This document shows positions 1 through 6,053 of a stretch of 9,378 bases of DNA, piece by piece. The notes under the pieces were generated by a model that saw nothing but the letters and a program-made list of their open reading frames with translations, had not been told where the DNA came from and did no database searches. This stretch comes from an uncultured beta proteobacterium (GTDB lineage: Bacteria > Pseudomonadota > Gammaproteobacteria > Burkholderiales > Burkholderiaceae_C). Within the stretch, counting starts at the first letter, position 1. Each line of letters begins with the position of its first letter. The stretch covers positions 1-9,378 of the forward strand of contig CAJBVC010000217.1 in NCBI GenBank assembly GCA_903958915.1, written 5' to 3'. The position numbers and the translations under genes are program-made.

Positions 1-30
1 AAACCCTAAGTGAATCAATCACTTAGGGTT
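1..30 (-). terminator. Hairpin downstream of tRNA-Ser, probable transcription terminator
   Basis: A perfect 12-bp inverted repeat (bases 2-13 pair with 19-30) encloses a 5-base loop. It begins 6 bases past the CCA end of the tRNA-Ser gene, where a terminator for that transcript would sit. The window edge hides the sequence that would form the U-tract on the minus strand; only its first T is visible. No T-run follows on the plus strand. Because the stem is symmetrical it might also end a convergent gene lying to the left. The structure is seen directly; the terminator role is inferred. Confidence 0.6.
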
Positions 31-36
31 ATTCAT

Positions 37-126
37 TGGCGGAGCAGGCGGGATTCGAACCCGCGGAGGGTTTTACCCCTCGCACGCTTTCCAGGCGTGT
101 GACTTAAACCGCTCATCCACCGCTCC
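37..126 (-). tRNA. tRNA-Ser, anticodon GGA
   Basis: Read on the minus strand, this is a 90-nt class II tRNA with the 3' CCA encoded in the gene. The acceptor arm GGAGCGG pairs with CTGCTCC, with one G-U pair. The D arm carries the usual GAGCGGTTTAAG. The anticodon loop reads CTGGAAA between the stem strands ACACGC and GCGTGC, placing GGA as the anticodon, which reads UCC and UCU serine codons. The long variable arm GAGGGTTTTACCCTC-like region is typical of tRNA-Ser, and the T arm has the standard GGTTCGAATCC. A possible -10 box (TAGAAT, minus strand, 137-142) lies just upstream, followed by a GC-rich stretch before the 5' end as in stringently controlled stable-RNA promoters. No convincing -35 box is visible. 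Confidence 0.97.
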
Positions 127-177
127 AGAGCCGTGGATTCTAACCCGGTATTGGTGGCGGGCGATCTAGGCAGATAC

Positions 178-205
178 AAAAAAGGGCACTCTTTCAAGTG
201 CCCTT
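178..205 (-). terminator. Intrinsic terminator of livK
   Basis: On the minus strand a 9-bp perfect stem (197-205 with 182-190) with a 6-base loop runs into a run of six T (plus-strand A at 178-183). This is a classical rho-independent terminator. It lies about 45 bases past the livK stop codon, so livK transcription ends here and does not run into the tRNA gene. A weaker imperfect hairpin (around 216-233) lies between the stop and this terminator. Confidence 0.93.
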
Positions 206-250
206 CACGCAGGTCATGCCCCTCGTATGAGGCAACAGACCATCTTTTGA

Positions 251-1456
251 TTAGCGAATGACTGCGAGCGTTTCCAACTTGCCGGCACGCACAGTCTTAA
301 GGGTCAGAGCGCCGTTCTTGATGTCACCTTTTTCATCAAAGGTGATCGGGCCAGTTACACCCTTGTAGTCCGCGGTAGCTGCCAGAACCGGCAGGTACTT
401 TGCGGGATCAGAAGAGTTGGCCTTGACCATGGACGCAACCATGATCTTGACTGCGTCGTAAACGTAGGGTGCATACACTTGCACGTCAGCGTTGTACTTG
501 GCCTTGAACTTGGTCTTGAATTCTTCCATTCCGGCTTTGGCCTCACCTTCCACACCGCCGGCTTCGGCGCAATAGACTTGGTCATCGGCAATGGCGTCAC
601 CACCGAGCTTGACCAGTTCTGTCGAGCAGATGCCGTCGCCGCCCATGAACTTGGCCTTGATGCCCAGCGATTTCATCTGTTTGAGCATCGGGCCAGCAAC
701 AGCGTCCATACCGCCAAAGAACACGACGTCGGGCTTTTTGCCCTTGATGGTGGTCAGGATGGAGTTGAAGTCCGTCGCCTTGTCGGTGGTGAACTCTTTG
801 GCAACCACTTTGCCGCCTGCGCCTTCAACGGCTTTGGTGAACTCTTCTGCGACGCCCTGACCGTAGGCGGTGCGGTCATCAATCACAGCAATCGATTTAC
901 CTTTCAGTGTGCCCACCGCATACTTGCCCAATGCACCACCCAACTGGGTGTCGTCAGCCACCAGCCGGAACGCTGTCTTGAATCCCTGGCGGGTGTACTT
1001 GGGGTTGGTCGCCGAGGGCGAAATCTGGGGAATGCCAGCATCGCTATAAATCTTGGATGCAGGAATCGTGGTGCCGGAGTTCAGGTGACCTACGATGCCA
1101 ACCACTTTTGCGTCGGTAAGTTTCTGCGCAACAGCAGTACCTTGCTTGGGATCAGCGGCATCATCTTCTGCCATCAGCTCCAGCGTCACCTTCTTGCCGT
1201 CAATCATGACGCCCGCAGCATTCAACTCTTCCACGGCCATGCGCGCGCCGTTCTCATTGTCTTTGCCCAGGTGGGCGATAGCGCCACTGGTGGGACCCAC
1301 ATGTCCGATCTTGACAACGGCAGCAGCAGGTGCGGCCGGTGCCGGTGCTGCAGCAGGAGCAGCAGCGGGCGCAGGAGCCTCTTCTTTCTTGCCACAAGCG
1401 ACCAGCAGGGTTGCTGCGGCCAATACCGTCAATGTACTTTTCACCTTGAATTGCAT
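251..1456 (-). CDS. Branched-chain amino acid-type ABC transporter substrate-binding lipoprotein (LivK/LivJ family)
   Basis: This 401-residue type I periplasmic binding protein (LIVBP family) captures an amino acid, by family Leu/Ile/Val or a related compound, for an ABC importer. The start at 1456 is chosen over an in-frame start 33 bases upstream because GGAG lies 5-6 bases before it and the protein then opens with a proper signal peptide. That signal ends in a lipobox (L18-V-A-C21), so Cys21 should be lipidated. Gly at +2 predicts outer-membrane sorting if the Lol rule applies. An Ala/Pro tether (27-46) precedes the binding domain. The GHLNSGTT segment near 123-130 and ISPSATNP near 145-152 match the ligand-contact region of LivJ. 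C277 and C296 could form a disulfide. No permease or ATPase gene adjoins it; it is flanked by its own terminator and by the pepA-holC operon. An upstream promoter is not obvious. The exact ligand cannot be read from sequence. Confidence 0.93.
   Translation of the reverse strand: MQFKVKSTLTVLAAATLLVACGKKEEAPAPAAAPAAAPAPAAPAAAVVKIGHVGPTSGAIAHLGKDNENGARMAVEELNAAGVMIDGKKVTLELMAEDDAADPKQGTAVAQKLTDAKVVGIVGHLNSGTTIPASKIYSDAGIPQISPSATNPKYTRQGFKTAFRLVADDTQLGGALGKYAVGTLKGKSIAVIDDRTAYGQGVAEEFTKAVEGAGGKVVAKEFTTDKATDFNSILTTIKGKKPDVVFFGGMDAVAGPMLKQMKSLGIKAKFMGGDGICSTELVKLGGDAIADDQVYCAEAGGVEGEAKAGMEEFKTKFKAKYNADVQVYAPYVYDAVKIMVASMVKANSSDPAKYLPVLAATADYKGVTGPITFDEKGDIKNGALTLKTVRAGKLETLAVIR
1319..1378 (-). repeat. 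Low-complexity Ala/Pro-coding tract within livK
   Basis: This is a run of GC-rich, imperfectly repeated triplets and hexamers (GCAGCAGGAG-like on the plus strand) encoding 20 residues made only of Ala and Pro. It lies directly after the lipidated Cys and a short charged KKEE segment. It probably acts as a flexible tether between the membrane anchor and the binding domain. Such a tract could vary in length between strains by slippage; that last point is inference. Confidence 0.7.
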
Positions 1457-1549
1457 AAAAACTCCAAAATTTAGGTCAAAAAAAGACAACGTGAATAGGA
1501 TTATTCAACACCCGACACGATAACCGAGTTTTGGGCTTTCGAAAACAGC

Positions 1550-1882
1550 TTACTGCTTGCGACCTTCAAAAAGTTGGTTTGTAACCGCAACTGGGGCTAC
1601 ATTCGCGTTCGATTGCGAGCCTTCCGTTGCACGAATCTCGCCAAGGATCGTTTCGACTTCCGAACGCAGACTCGCAGTCAAGGCGGATTTCTGCTCGAAC
1701 AGTACTTGCTCTACCACTGCCCGAATCCGTTCCTCGAAAACTGGCATGAGACGCTGCAAAACACGGTCTGCTGACGGCAATGCGTTGCTAGCCTGCACCG
1801 GTTGCACCGGTTGATCTGGCGCGGGGATGACGACTTGGGTGAGTGTCGGTAGCGGCTTGGGTCCGCTCTTGCCGGGTGTCAT
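1550..1882 (-). CDS. Uncharacterised 110-residue protein, translationally coupled to holC
   Basis: I do not recognise a named family. Its ATG overlaps the holC stop as ATGA, and AAGGGT lies about 8 bases upstream, so it is probably translated as the last gene of the pepA-holC operon. Residues 1-36 are rich in Pro, Val and Gln and look disordered. Residues about 37-86 look like one long amphipathic helix or coiled coil, with heptad-like Leu/Val/Ile spacing and many Glu/Arg/Gln (for example VLQRLMPVFEERIRAVVEQV). The C-terminal 25 residues are polar and again probably disordered. There is no signal peptide, membrane segment, Cys or catalytic motif. The operon position suggests a cytoplasmic protein, possibly oligomeric. 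A link to the replisome through HolC is only a guess from position. Confidence 0.8.
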   Translation of the reverse strand: MTPGKSGPKPLPTLTQVVIPAPDQPVQPVQASNALPSADRVLQRLMPVFEERIRAVVEQVLFEQKSALTASLRSEVETILGEIRATEGSQSNANVAPVAVTNQLFEGRKQ

Positions 1883-2319
1883 GGGTTCGCACCCTTGAGC
1901 GCCAAATCATGGCGAACGATGGTGTACCCTGCTTGCGTGTAGTGTTTCCATCGCTCACGCGCCAGTGACCGGTCCTGATCGTCGAGACCGACGACTTCAA
2001 TCAGTCGCTCGAAACGCTCGTACCCCATCGGCACGGTACTCCCCAGATTGACCAGCACCTGCCGAGTTACCGGGTCAATGTCAGGTGACTGGCGCAGTAG
2101 CACCGGCGATAGCTCTCGCATTGCGTCAGGGTCGGACGCAATGCAATGCGGTACAAAGTCGGTGGCCGACAGTGCCCATAGCTGGCTACTCAAGCGCCCC
2201 AGGGTAGACGGGTCGGAAACCACCTCGACTGTCGCACCTGCACTCACGGCCTTTCTCAGCAATCGACAGGTGTAGGCCACTTTGTCAGGCGCACCGAAGT
2301 GGAATGCGACTTCGGTCAC
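1879..2319 (-). CDS. holC: DNA polymerase III subunit chi
   Basis: The chi subunit binds psi (HolD) of the clamp-loader complex and the C-terminal tail of single-stranded DNA-binding protein, linking the loader to SSB-coated lagging strand. The 146-residue length is close to the roughly 147 of E. coli HolC. The N-terminus TEVAFHFG and the following CRLLRKAVSAG resemble the chi opening that leads into its first Rossmann-like strand and helix. The WALSATDFVPHC segment near residues 48-59 matches the conserved W...FVPH motif of the family. The start is GTG, inside the pepA stop (GTGA), so translation is probably coupled to pepA. The stop in turn overlaps the next gene as ATGA. The pepA-holC pairing is widely conserved in proteobacteria, which supports the assignment. 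Confidence 0.93.
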   Translation of the reverse strand: MTEVAFHFGAPDKVAYTCRLLRKAVSAGATVEVVSDPSTLGRLSSQLWALSATDFVPHCIASDPDAMRELSPVLLRQSPDIDPVTRQVLVNLGSTVPMGYERFERLIEVVGLDDQDRSLARERWKHYTQAGYTIVRHDLALKGANP

Positions 2320-3761
2320 TTGTTCTCAGCACGTGCCAATAGATACTCCACCAGAAGTCCGACGGGGCGGCCTGTTGCACCTTTTTGAACGCCGCTTTTC
2401 CAGGCTGTACCGGCGATGTCCAGGTGGGCCCAGGGAAATTTGGATGCAAAGCGCTGAAGAAACTTGGCAGCAGTGACCGCGCCACCAGCGCGCCCCGCCA
2501 CGTTGGCGACATCAGCGAAATTGGTTTTCAGCCCTTCCGCGTACTCTTCATCCAGCGGCATCCTCCAGCAGAGGTCCTGTGCAGCATCGCCAGCAGCTGC
2601 GAGTGCCTTGCCTAATGCTTCGTCCGAGGCAAAGAGCCCACTGCGCACGCCCCCCAGGGCGATCATGCACGCACCGGTAAGCGTGGCAATGTCGATTGCC
2701 GCACTGGGTTTGAATCGCTCGGCATAGGTCAGCGCATCGCACAAAACCAACCGGCCCTCGGCATCGGTGTTGAGAATCTCGATGGTTTGCCCGCTCATGC
2801 TTTTCACCACATCACCGGGCTTGACGGCGCGCCCACTGAGAAGGTTCTCGCAAGCCGGGATCAGGCCAACCACGTTAAGTGTCGGCTTCAGTATGGACAA
2901 CGTGCGGAAAACACCGAGCACGCTCGCTGCGCCCGACATATCAAACTTCATTTCATCCATCTCGGGCGCCGGCTTGATGGAAATGCCGCCGCTGTCAAAG
3001 GTGATGCCTTTGCCGACCAGCACGGTTGGCGCCTGCGCCTTGGCCGCGCCATCGTAATGGAGCACGATAAAGCGCAGTGGCTCATCGGAACCTTGAGCGA
3101 CAGCCATGAACGAGCCCATCCCCAACTTGGCAACCTCTTTGGGACCAAGAACCTCGCATCGAATCTTCGAATACTTCGCCAAATCTTGCGCCACCTGCCC
3201 AAGATGCGTGGGGGTCGCGTGATTTGCCGGCCGATTCGCCCACTCCTTGGCCACCTCCACTCCCTGAATCGTTGCCGCCGTGCGTTGAAACAGTGATTGC
3301 ACTTCCGCGGCATTGGTCGTTGCCACAATGGTTTTTTGCAGTGAACGCCCTTCAGGCTTTGACTTGGTCAAAGTGTAGACATAGGTTGCATCGGCAATAG
3401 CCAGCATTGCGGCGCGAACCGCCTCTTCCCGTGCCGGCTGTGCAAAGCACACCATGGCTTTCTTGACCAGTGCTGACTTAATCAGTGGCGTCGCAGCCAG
3501 CATGGCAGCACGCACATCACGCGCAGTCCCTTCCCCAGCCCCCACCAGGACGACACGGGTCGCATTGGCCTGCAGCGGTTTGTACAGTGACAACGCCTTG
3601 CCGGCCTTGGTCTCCAGATCGCCAGACTTGATTGCGGCGGCAATCAGTTGAGACAGGTCATCTTTACCAGCTTTAAATGTCTGGGGCACCAGCACCAGCA
3701 AGGCATCACACTTTTCGGTGCCAGCGCCGACCAGACCAAGAGATTTAAGTTCAAAGTTCAT
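2316..3761 (-). CDS. pepA: Leucyl aminopeptidase (cytosol aminopeptidase, peptidase family M17)
   Basis: This two-metal cytosolic hexameric exopeptidase removes N-terminal residues, preferably Leu, from peptides. In E. coli PepA also binds DNA in Xer recombination and carAB regulation. The chosen start gives 481 residues beginning MNFELKSLGL, with AAGGA about 11 bases upstream; an in-frame start 60 bases further up adds residues unlike the family and would run into lptF. The N-terminal domain (1 to about 165) carries the macro-like fold. The catalytic domain shows GKGITFDSGG (250-259) and the signature NTDAEGRL (331-338). By spacing with E. coli PepA, the metal ligands are K251, D256, D274, D333 and E335, and the catalytic pair is K263 and R337; all are present. 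It is first in the operon with holC and diverges from lptF across 23 bases, so its promoter must overlap the lptF coding start. Confidence 0.97.
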   Translation of the reverse strand: MNFELKSLGLVGAGTEKCDALLVLVPQTFKAGKDDLSQLIAAAIKSGDLETKAGKALSLYKPLQANATRVVLVGAGEGTARDVRAAMLAATPLIKSALVKKAMVCFAQPAREEAVRAAMLAIADATYVYTLTKSKPEGRSLQKTIVATTNAAEVQSLFQRTAATIQGVEVAKEWANRPANHATPTHLGQVAQDLAKYSKIRCEVLGPKEVAKLGMGSFMAVAQGSDEPLRFIVLHYDGAAKAQAPTVLVGKGITFDSGGISIKPAPEMDEMKFDMSGAASVLGVFRTLSILKPTLNVVGLIPACENLLSGRAVKPGDVVKSMSGQTIEILNTDAEGRLVLCDALTYAERFKPSAAIDIATLTGACMIALGGVRSGLFASDEALGKALAAAGDAAQDLCWRMPLDEEYAEGLKTNFADVANVAGRAGGAVTAAKFLQRFASKFPWAHLDIAGTAWKSGVQKGATGRPVGLLVEYLLARAENK

Positions 3762-3784
3762 AATTGCGGTTTTCCTTCGCTTCA
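3759..3784. promoter_or_regulatory. Compressed divergent start region between pepA and lptF
   Basis: Only bases 3762-3784 separate the two start codons. The pepA ribosome-binding sequence (AAGGA on the minus strand, 3773-3777) occupies this gap. A CATAAT at 3759-3764 on the plus strand could be a -10 box for lptF, giving a leader of about 14 nt, but no good -35 box lies at the right distance. No Shine-Dalgarno sequence precedes the lptF ATG. Promoters for both operons must therefore lie partly inside the opposite gene. The spacing is seen directly; the promoter placement is inference. Confidence 0.35.
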
Positions 3785-4894
3785 ATGTTATTCCATTCTT
3801 CACTCCGCAAGGAACTTGCACGCAGTTTCGGCGCGACGCTGGTCGTGCTGGTGACCGTTGTGGTTACCACGGTGCTGATACGAACCTTGGGGGAAGCCTC
3901 ACGCGGCAACTTTAACCCAAGCGATGTGATGGTGGTCATGGCGTACACCGTTCTGTCGGATATGCCCACGCTTTTGTCGATGTGCCTGTTCATCGCCATT
4001 TTGAGCGTGCTCAATCGCATGTTTCGCGACAGCGAGATGGTGATTTGGTTCGGCAGCGGCCGCGGGCTCACTTCCCTCATCAAACCTTTGGTGCGGTTTG
4101 CCTGGCCGATCTGGATCGTCATCCTGGCCCTGGCGTTCTTCATTTTGCCGTGGTCATTTGGGCGCATTGAGGACTACCGGGACCAATATGAAAAACGGGG
4201 TGACCTTGCCCGCATCGAACCTGGGCAATTTCAGGAGTCGTCCGCCGGAGACAGGGTTTTCTTCATTGAGAAAAGTTCTACGGGTTCGACCATCGGCAGC
4301 AATGTATTCATTGCTACCCATGAGCCCACCAAGGAAACTGTCACGTCGGCCCAAAGCGGACGCATCGAAATGATCGGCACCGATCGCTTTCTGGTACTTG
4401 AAAACGGACAACGGCTCGAAAAAAGCAGCGACAAGAGCGACCTGATCGTGAGTTTTTTTCAGACCTATGGAGCCCGCGTGGGCGCTGACGATCCGTCTGC
4501 GCGCAGCTATGTACCGACAAACTCGATAGCGACACTGGCGCTTCTGCGAAATCCGAGCAAGCCTCATTGGGCCGAATTGTCCTGGCGCGCCGGGCTTTTG
4601 TTGGCTGCGATTAACTTTGTTTTGCTGGGTTTGGCCACTGCGGGTGTTAACCCAAGGGTGGGGCGCTCTGCCAATTTGGTACTGGCATTCATGACCTTTG
4701 TGGTCTATTTCAACCTTTTGGGGTTAGGCAAGAGCTGGATTCAGTCAGGACAAGTGCACTTTGCAGTTTTTCTCGTGGCGCTGCACGGCGGTGCGCTGTT
4801 GATGGGGGTGCTGCTGTTGGCCAAACGCCATAACAACTGGGAAATCCGGCTTCCGAAGCGCTTGAAGCTCCCGCCTCCCGGAGACGCGCGGTGA
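3785..4894 (+). CDS. lptF: LPS export ABC transporter permease LptF
   Basis: LptF is one of the two inner-membrane permeases of LptB2FG, which extracts lipopolysaccharide from the inner membrane and pushes it onto the periplasmic LptC-LptA bridge. The 369-residue protein shows the family layout. Three membrane segments (about 16-36, 52-76, 103-124) are followed by a soluble periplasmic jellyroll domain (about 125-265) and three more segments (about 268-287, 296-315, 324-346). The loop SEMVIWFGSGRG after the second segment corresponds to the coupling helix that touches the LptB ATPase. The start MLFHSSLRKELARSFGA is typical of beta-proteobacterial LptF. A TTG 21 bases upstream is in frame but adds an atypical extension, so ATG at 3785 is preferred even though its Shine-Dalgarno is poor. 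It overlaps lptG by GTGA. Confidence 0.95.
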   Translation: MLFHSSLRKELARSFGATLVVLVTVVVTTVLIRTLGEASRGNFNPSDVMVVMAYTVLSDMPTLLSMCLFIAILSVLNRMFRDSEMVIWFGSGRGLTSLIKPLVRFAWPIWIVILALAFFILPWSFGRIEDYRDQYEKRGDLARIEPGQFQESSAGDRVFFIEKSSTGSTIGSNVFIATHEPTKETVTSAQSGRIEMIGTDRFLVLENGQRLEKSSDKSDLIVSFFQTYGARVGADDPSARSYVPTNSIATLALLRNPSKPHWAELSWRAGLLLAAINFVLLGLATAGVNPRVGRSANLVLAFMTFVVYFNLLGLGKSWIQSGQVHFAVFLVALHGGALLMGVLLLAKRHNNWEIRLPKRLKLPPPGDAR

Positions 4895-5997
4895 AAACTG
4901 TCCGTCGTCTGTTTTACCGTGAAACCGTGCTGGCCGTGCTGATGGTCACACTGGGTTTTTCCGCTTTGTTCTTCTTCTTTGATTTCATAGAAGAACTGCA
5001 GGCAGTGAGTCGCAACAGCCAAGCCGGCTACACGATTCCGCAAGCCTTGGCCTATGTGGGGCTTATGGTGCCCAGCCACCTGTACGAGTTGCTGCCCATC
5101 ACCGTACTGATCGGCACCATTTTTGTCATGTCGCGTCTGGCCCAAAGTTCAGAGTTCACGATTCTGCGTACCAGCGGATTGGGGCCCTGGAGAGCGCTGC
5201 GCACATTGCTGGTGTTGGGACTGGGTTTCGTGCTGCTGACCTTTGCGATTGGTGACTACCTCGCACCATTTGCCGACAAGACGGGGCAACTGCTGAAGTC
5301 GCGTTACCAGGGGCGTATCACGGTCGGAAAAACGGGGGCCTGGTTAAAGGAAAAGCATCCTGCCGGGCATGTTGCCGTGAATGTGGGTGCCTTGGCGCCT
5401 GACGCCAGCATGCGGGACATTCGTATCTTTGAGTTCGACTCCCGCGGCTATCTGGTCTCGACGATTCAAAGCAAGGGTGCCCAGTTTGAAAATGGTGAAG
5501 CGTGGATCTTGCAGGATGTCGAGCGCACCGAGTTTGTGAGTGTTGAGGCGCAAACCAATTCCGTGCAGCGCGCATTAGCCCCTTCTCTGCGGTGGCCGAC
5601 GCAAATCAGTGCCGAGATGGTCGCAGCGGCGGTATTGCGACCCGAGCGCATGGGAACCATTGATTTGTTCCAGTACATGCGGCATTTGCAGGCCAATGGC
5701 CAATCGGCTCAAAAATACGAAATCCAGTTCTGGAAGAAGGTTTTCTACCCTCTGAGTTGTCTGGTGATGGTGGTCCTTGCGCTGCCGTTTGCCTACTTCC
5801 ATTTTCGGTCTGGCGGTATCACGACCTACGTGTTCGGAGGTGTCATGGCGGGCATCAGTTTCGTACTCCTGAACAACGTTTTGGGCGATCTAGGCATGTT
5901 GCGCGGATGGCAGCCGTGGCTTACCGCGGCATTGCCAGGTTTCATCTATTCTGTGGCGTCGCTCACTGCTTTTACCTGGCTGGTCCTGCGACGCTGA
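4891..5997 (+). CDS. lptG: LPS export ABC transporter permease LptG
   Basis: LptG partners LptF in LptB2FG; together they form the cavity that accepts LPS and pass it to the periplasmic jellyroll path. At 368 residues it has the expected six membrane segments (about 11-31, 64-84, 103-122, 283-303, 310-329, 342-365) and a periplasmic jellyroll domain (about 123-275). The motif SEFTILRTSGLG (87-98) is the cytoplasmic coupling-helix region facing LptB. The start is GTG, overlapping the lptF stop (GTGA), with GGAG 7 bases upstream, so the two permeases are probably made in equal amounts by coupled translation. No lptB, lptC or lptA lies in the window, which is normal because those genes usually cluster elsewhere. 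A terminator is not visible after the stop, so some read-through into the regulator gene is possible. Confidence 0.95.
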   Translation: MKTVRRLFYRETVLAVLMVTLGFSALFFFFDFIEELQAVSRNSQAGYTIPQALAYVGLMVPSHLYELLPITVLIGTIFVMSRLAQSSEFTILRTSGLGPWRALRTLLVLGLGFVLLTFAIGDYLAPFADKTGQLLKSRYQGRITVGKTGAWLKEKHPAGHVAVNVGALAPDASMRDIRIFEFDSRGYLVSTIQSKGAQFENGEAWILQDVERTEFVSVEAQTNSVQRALAPSLRWPTQISAEMVAAAVLRPERMGTIDLFQYMRHLQANGQSAQKYEIQFWKKVFYPLSCLVMVVLALPFAYFHFRSGGITTYVFGGVMAGISFVLLNNVLGDLGMLRGWQPWLTAALPGFIYSVASLTAFTWLVLRR

Positions 5998-5999
5998 TG

Positions 6000-6050
6000 T
6001 TGTGAAACTGTAAATTCCGGCATAATGAATTTCATCTTTAGTTGAAATTC
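6000..6050 (+). promoter_or_regulatory. Probable cysB promoter with operator-like dyad
   Basis: A -10 box candidate CATAAT (6021-6026) matches consensus at five of six positions. TTGTGA (6000-6005) could be the -35 box, but its 15-base spacing is short. Immediately downstream, GAATTTCA (6027-6034) and TGAAATTC (6043-6050) form a perfect 8-bp inverted repeat with an 8-base spacer, ending 3 bases before the ATG. The dyad contains T-N11-A spacings as in LysR-type operators and would cover the transcription start, a position suited to autorepression. E. coli CysB represses its own gene. The repeat is seen directly; its use as the CysB site is inferred. Confidence 0.45.
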
Positions 6051-6053
6051 GAT

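Noticed and set aside
479..1474. Long open frame (331 codons) on the plus strand opposite livK
   Set aside because: It lies fully antisense to a clearly real gene, its product is low-complexity and His/Cys/Gly-rich with no known family, and it has no ribosome-binding site. It is explained by codon bias of livK.
1457..1489. Longer livK start 11 codons upstream
   Set aside because: It would place acidic and aromatic residues before the basic start of the lipoprotein signal peptide and has no suitable ribosome-binding site; the ATG at 1456 has GGAG at proper spacing.
1457..1549. Possible sigma-70 promoter for livK in the gap after the 110-residue gene
   Set aside because: An AATAAT and a TTGAAT occur on the minus strand, but not with a convincing partner box at 16-18 bases, so no promoter is listed. 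No clear terminator for the pepA operon is seen in this gap either.
3762..3821. Longer pepA start 20 codons upstream
   Set aside because: The added residues do not resemble any M17 peptidase N-terminus and would overlap the beginning of lptF on the other strand.
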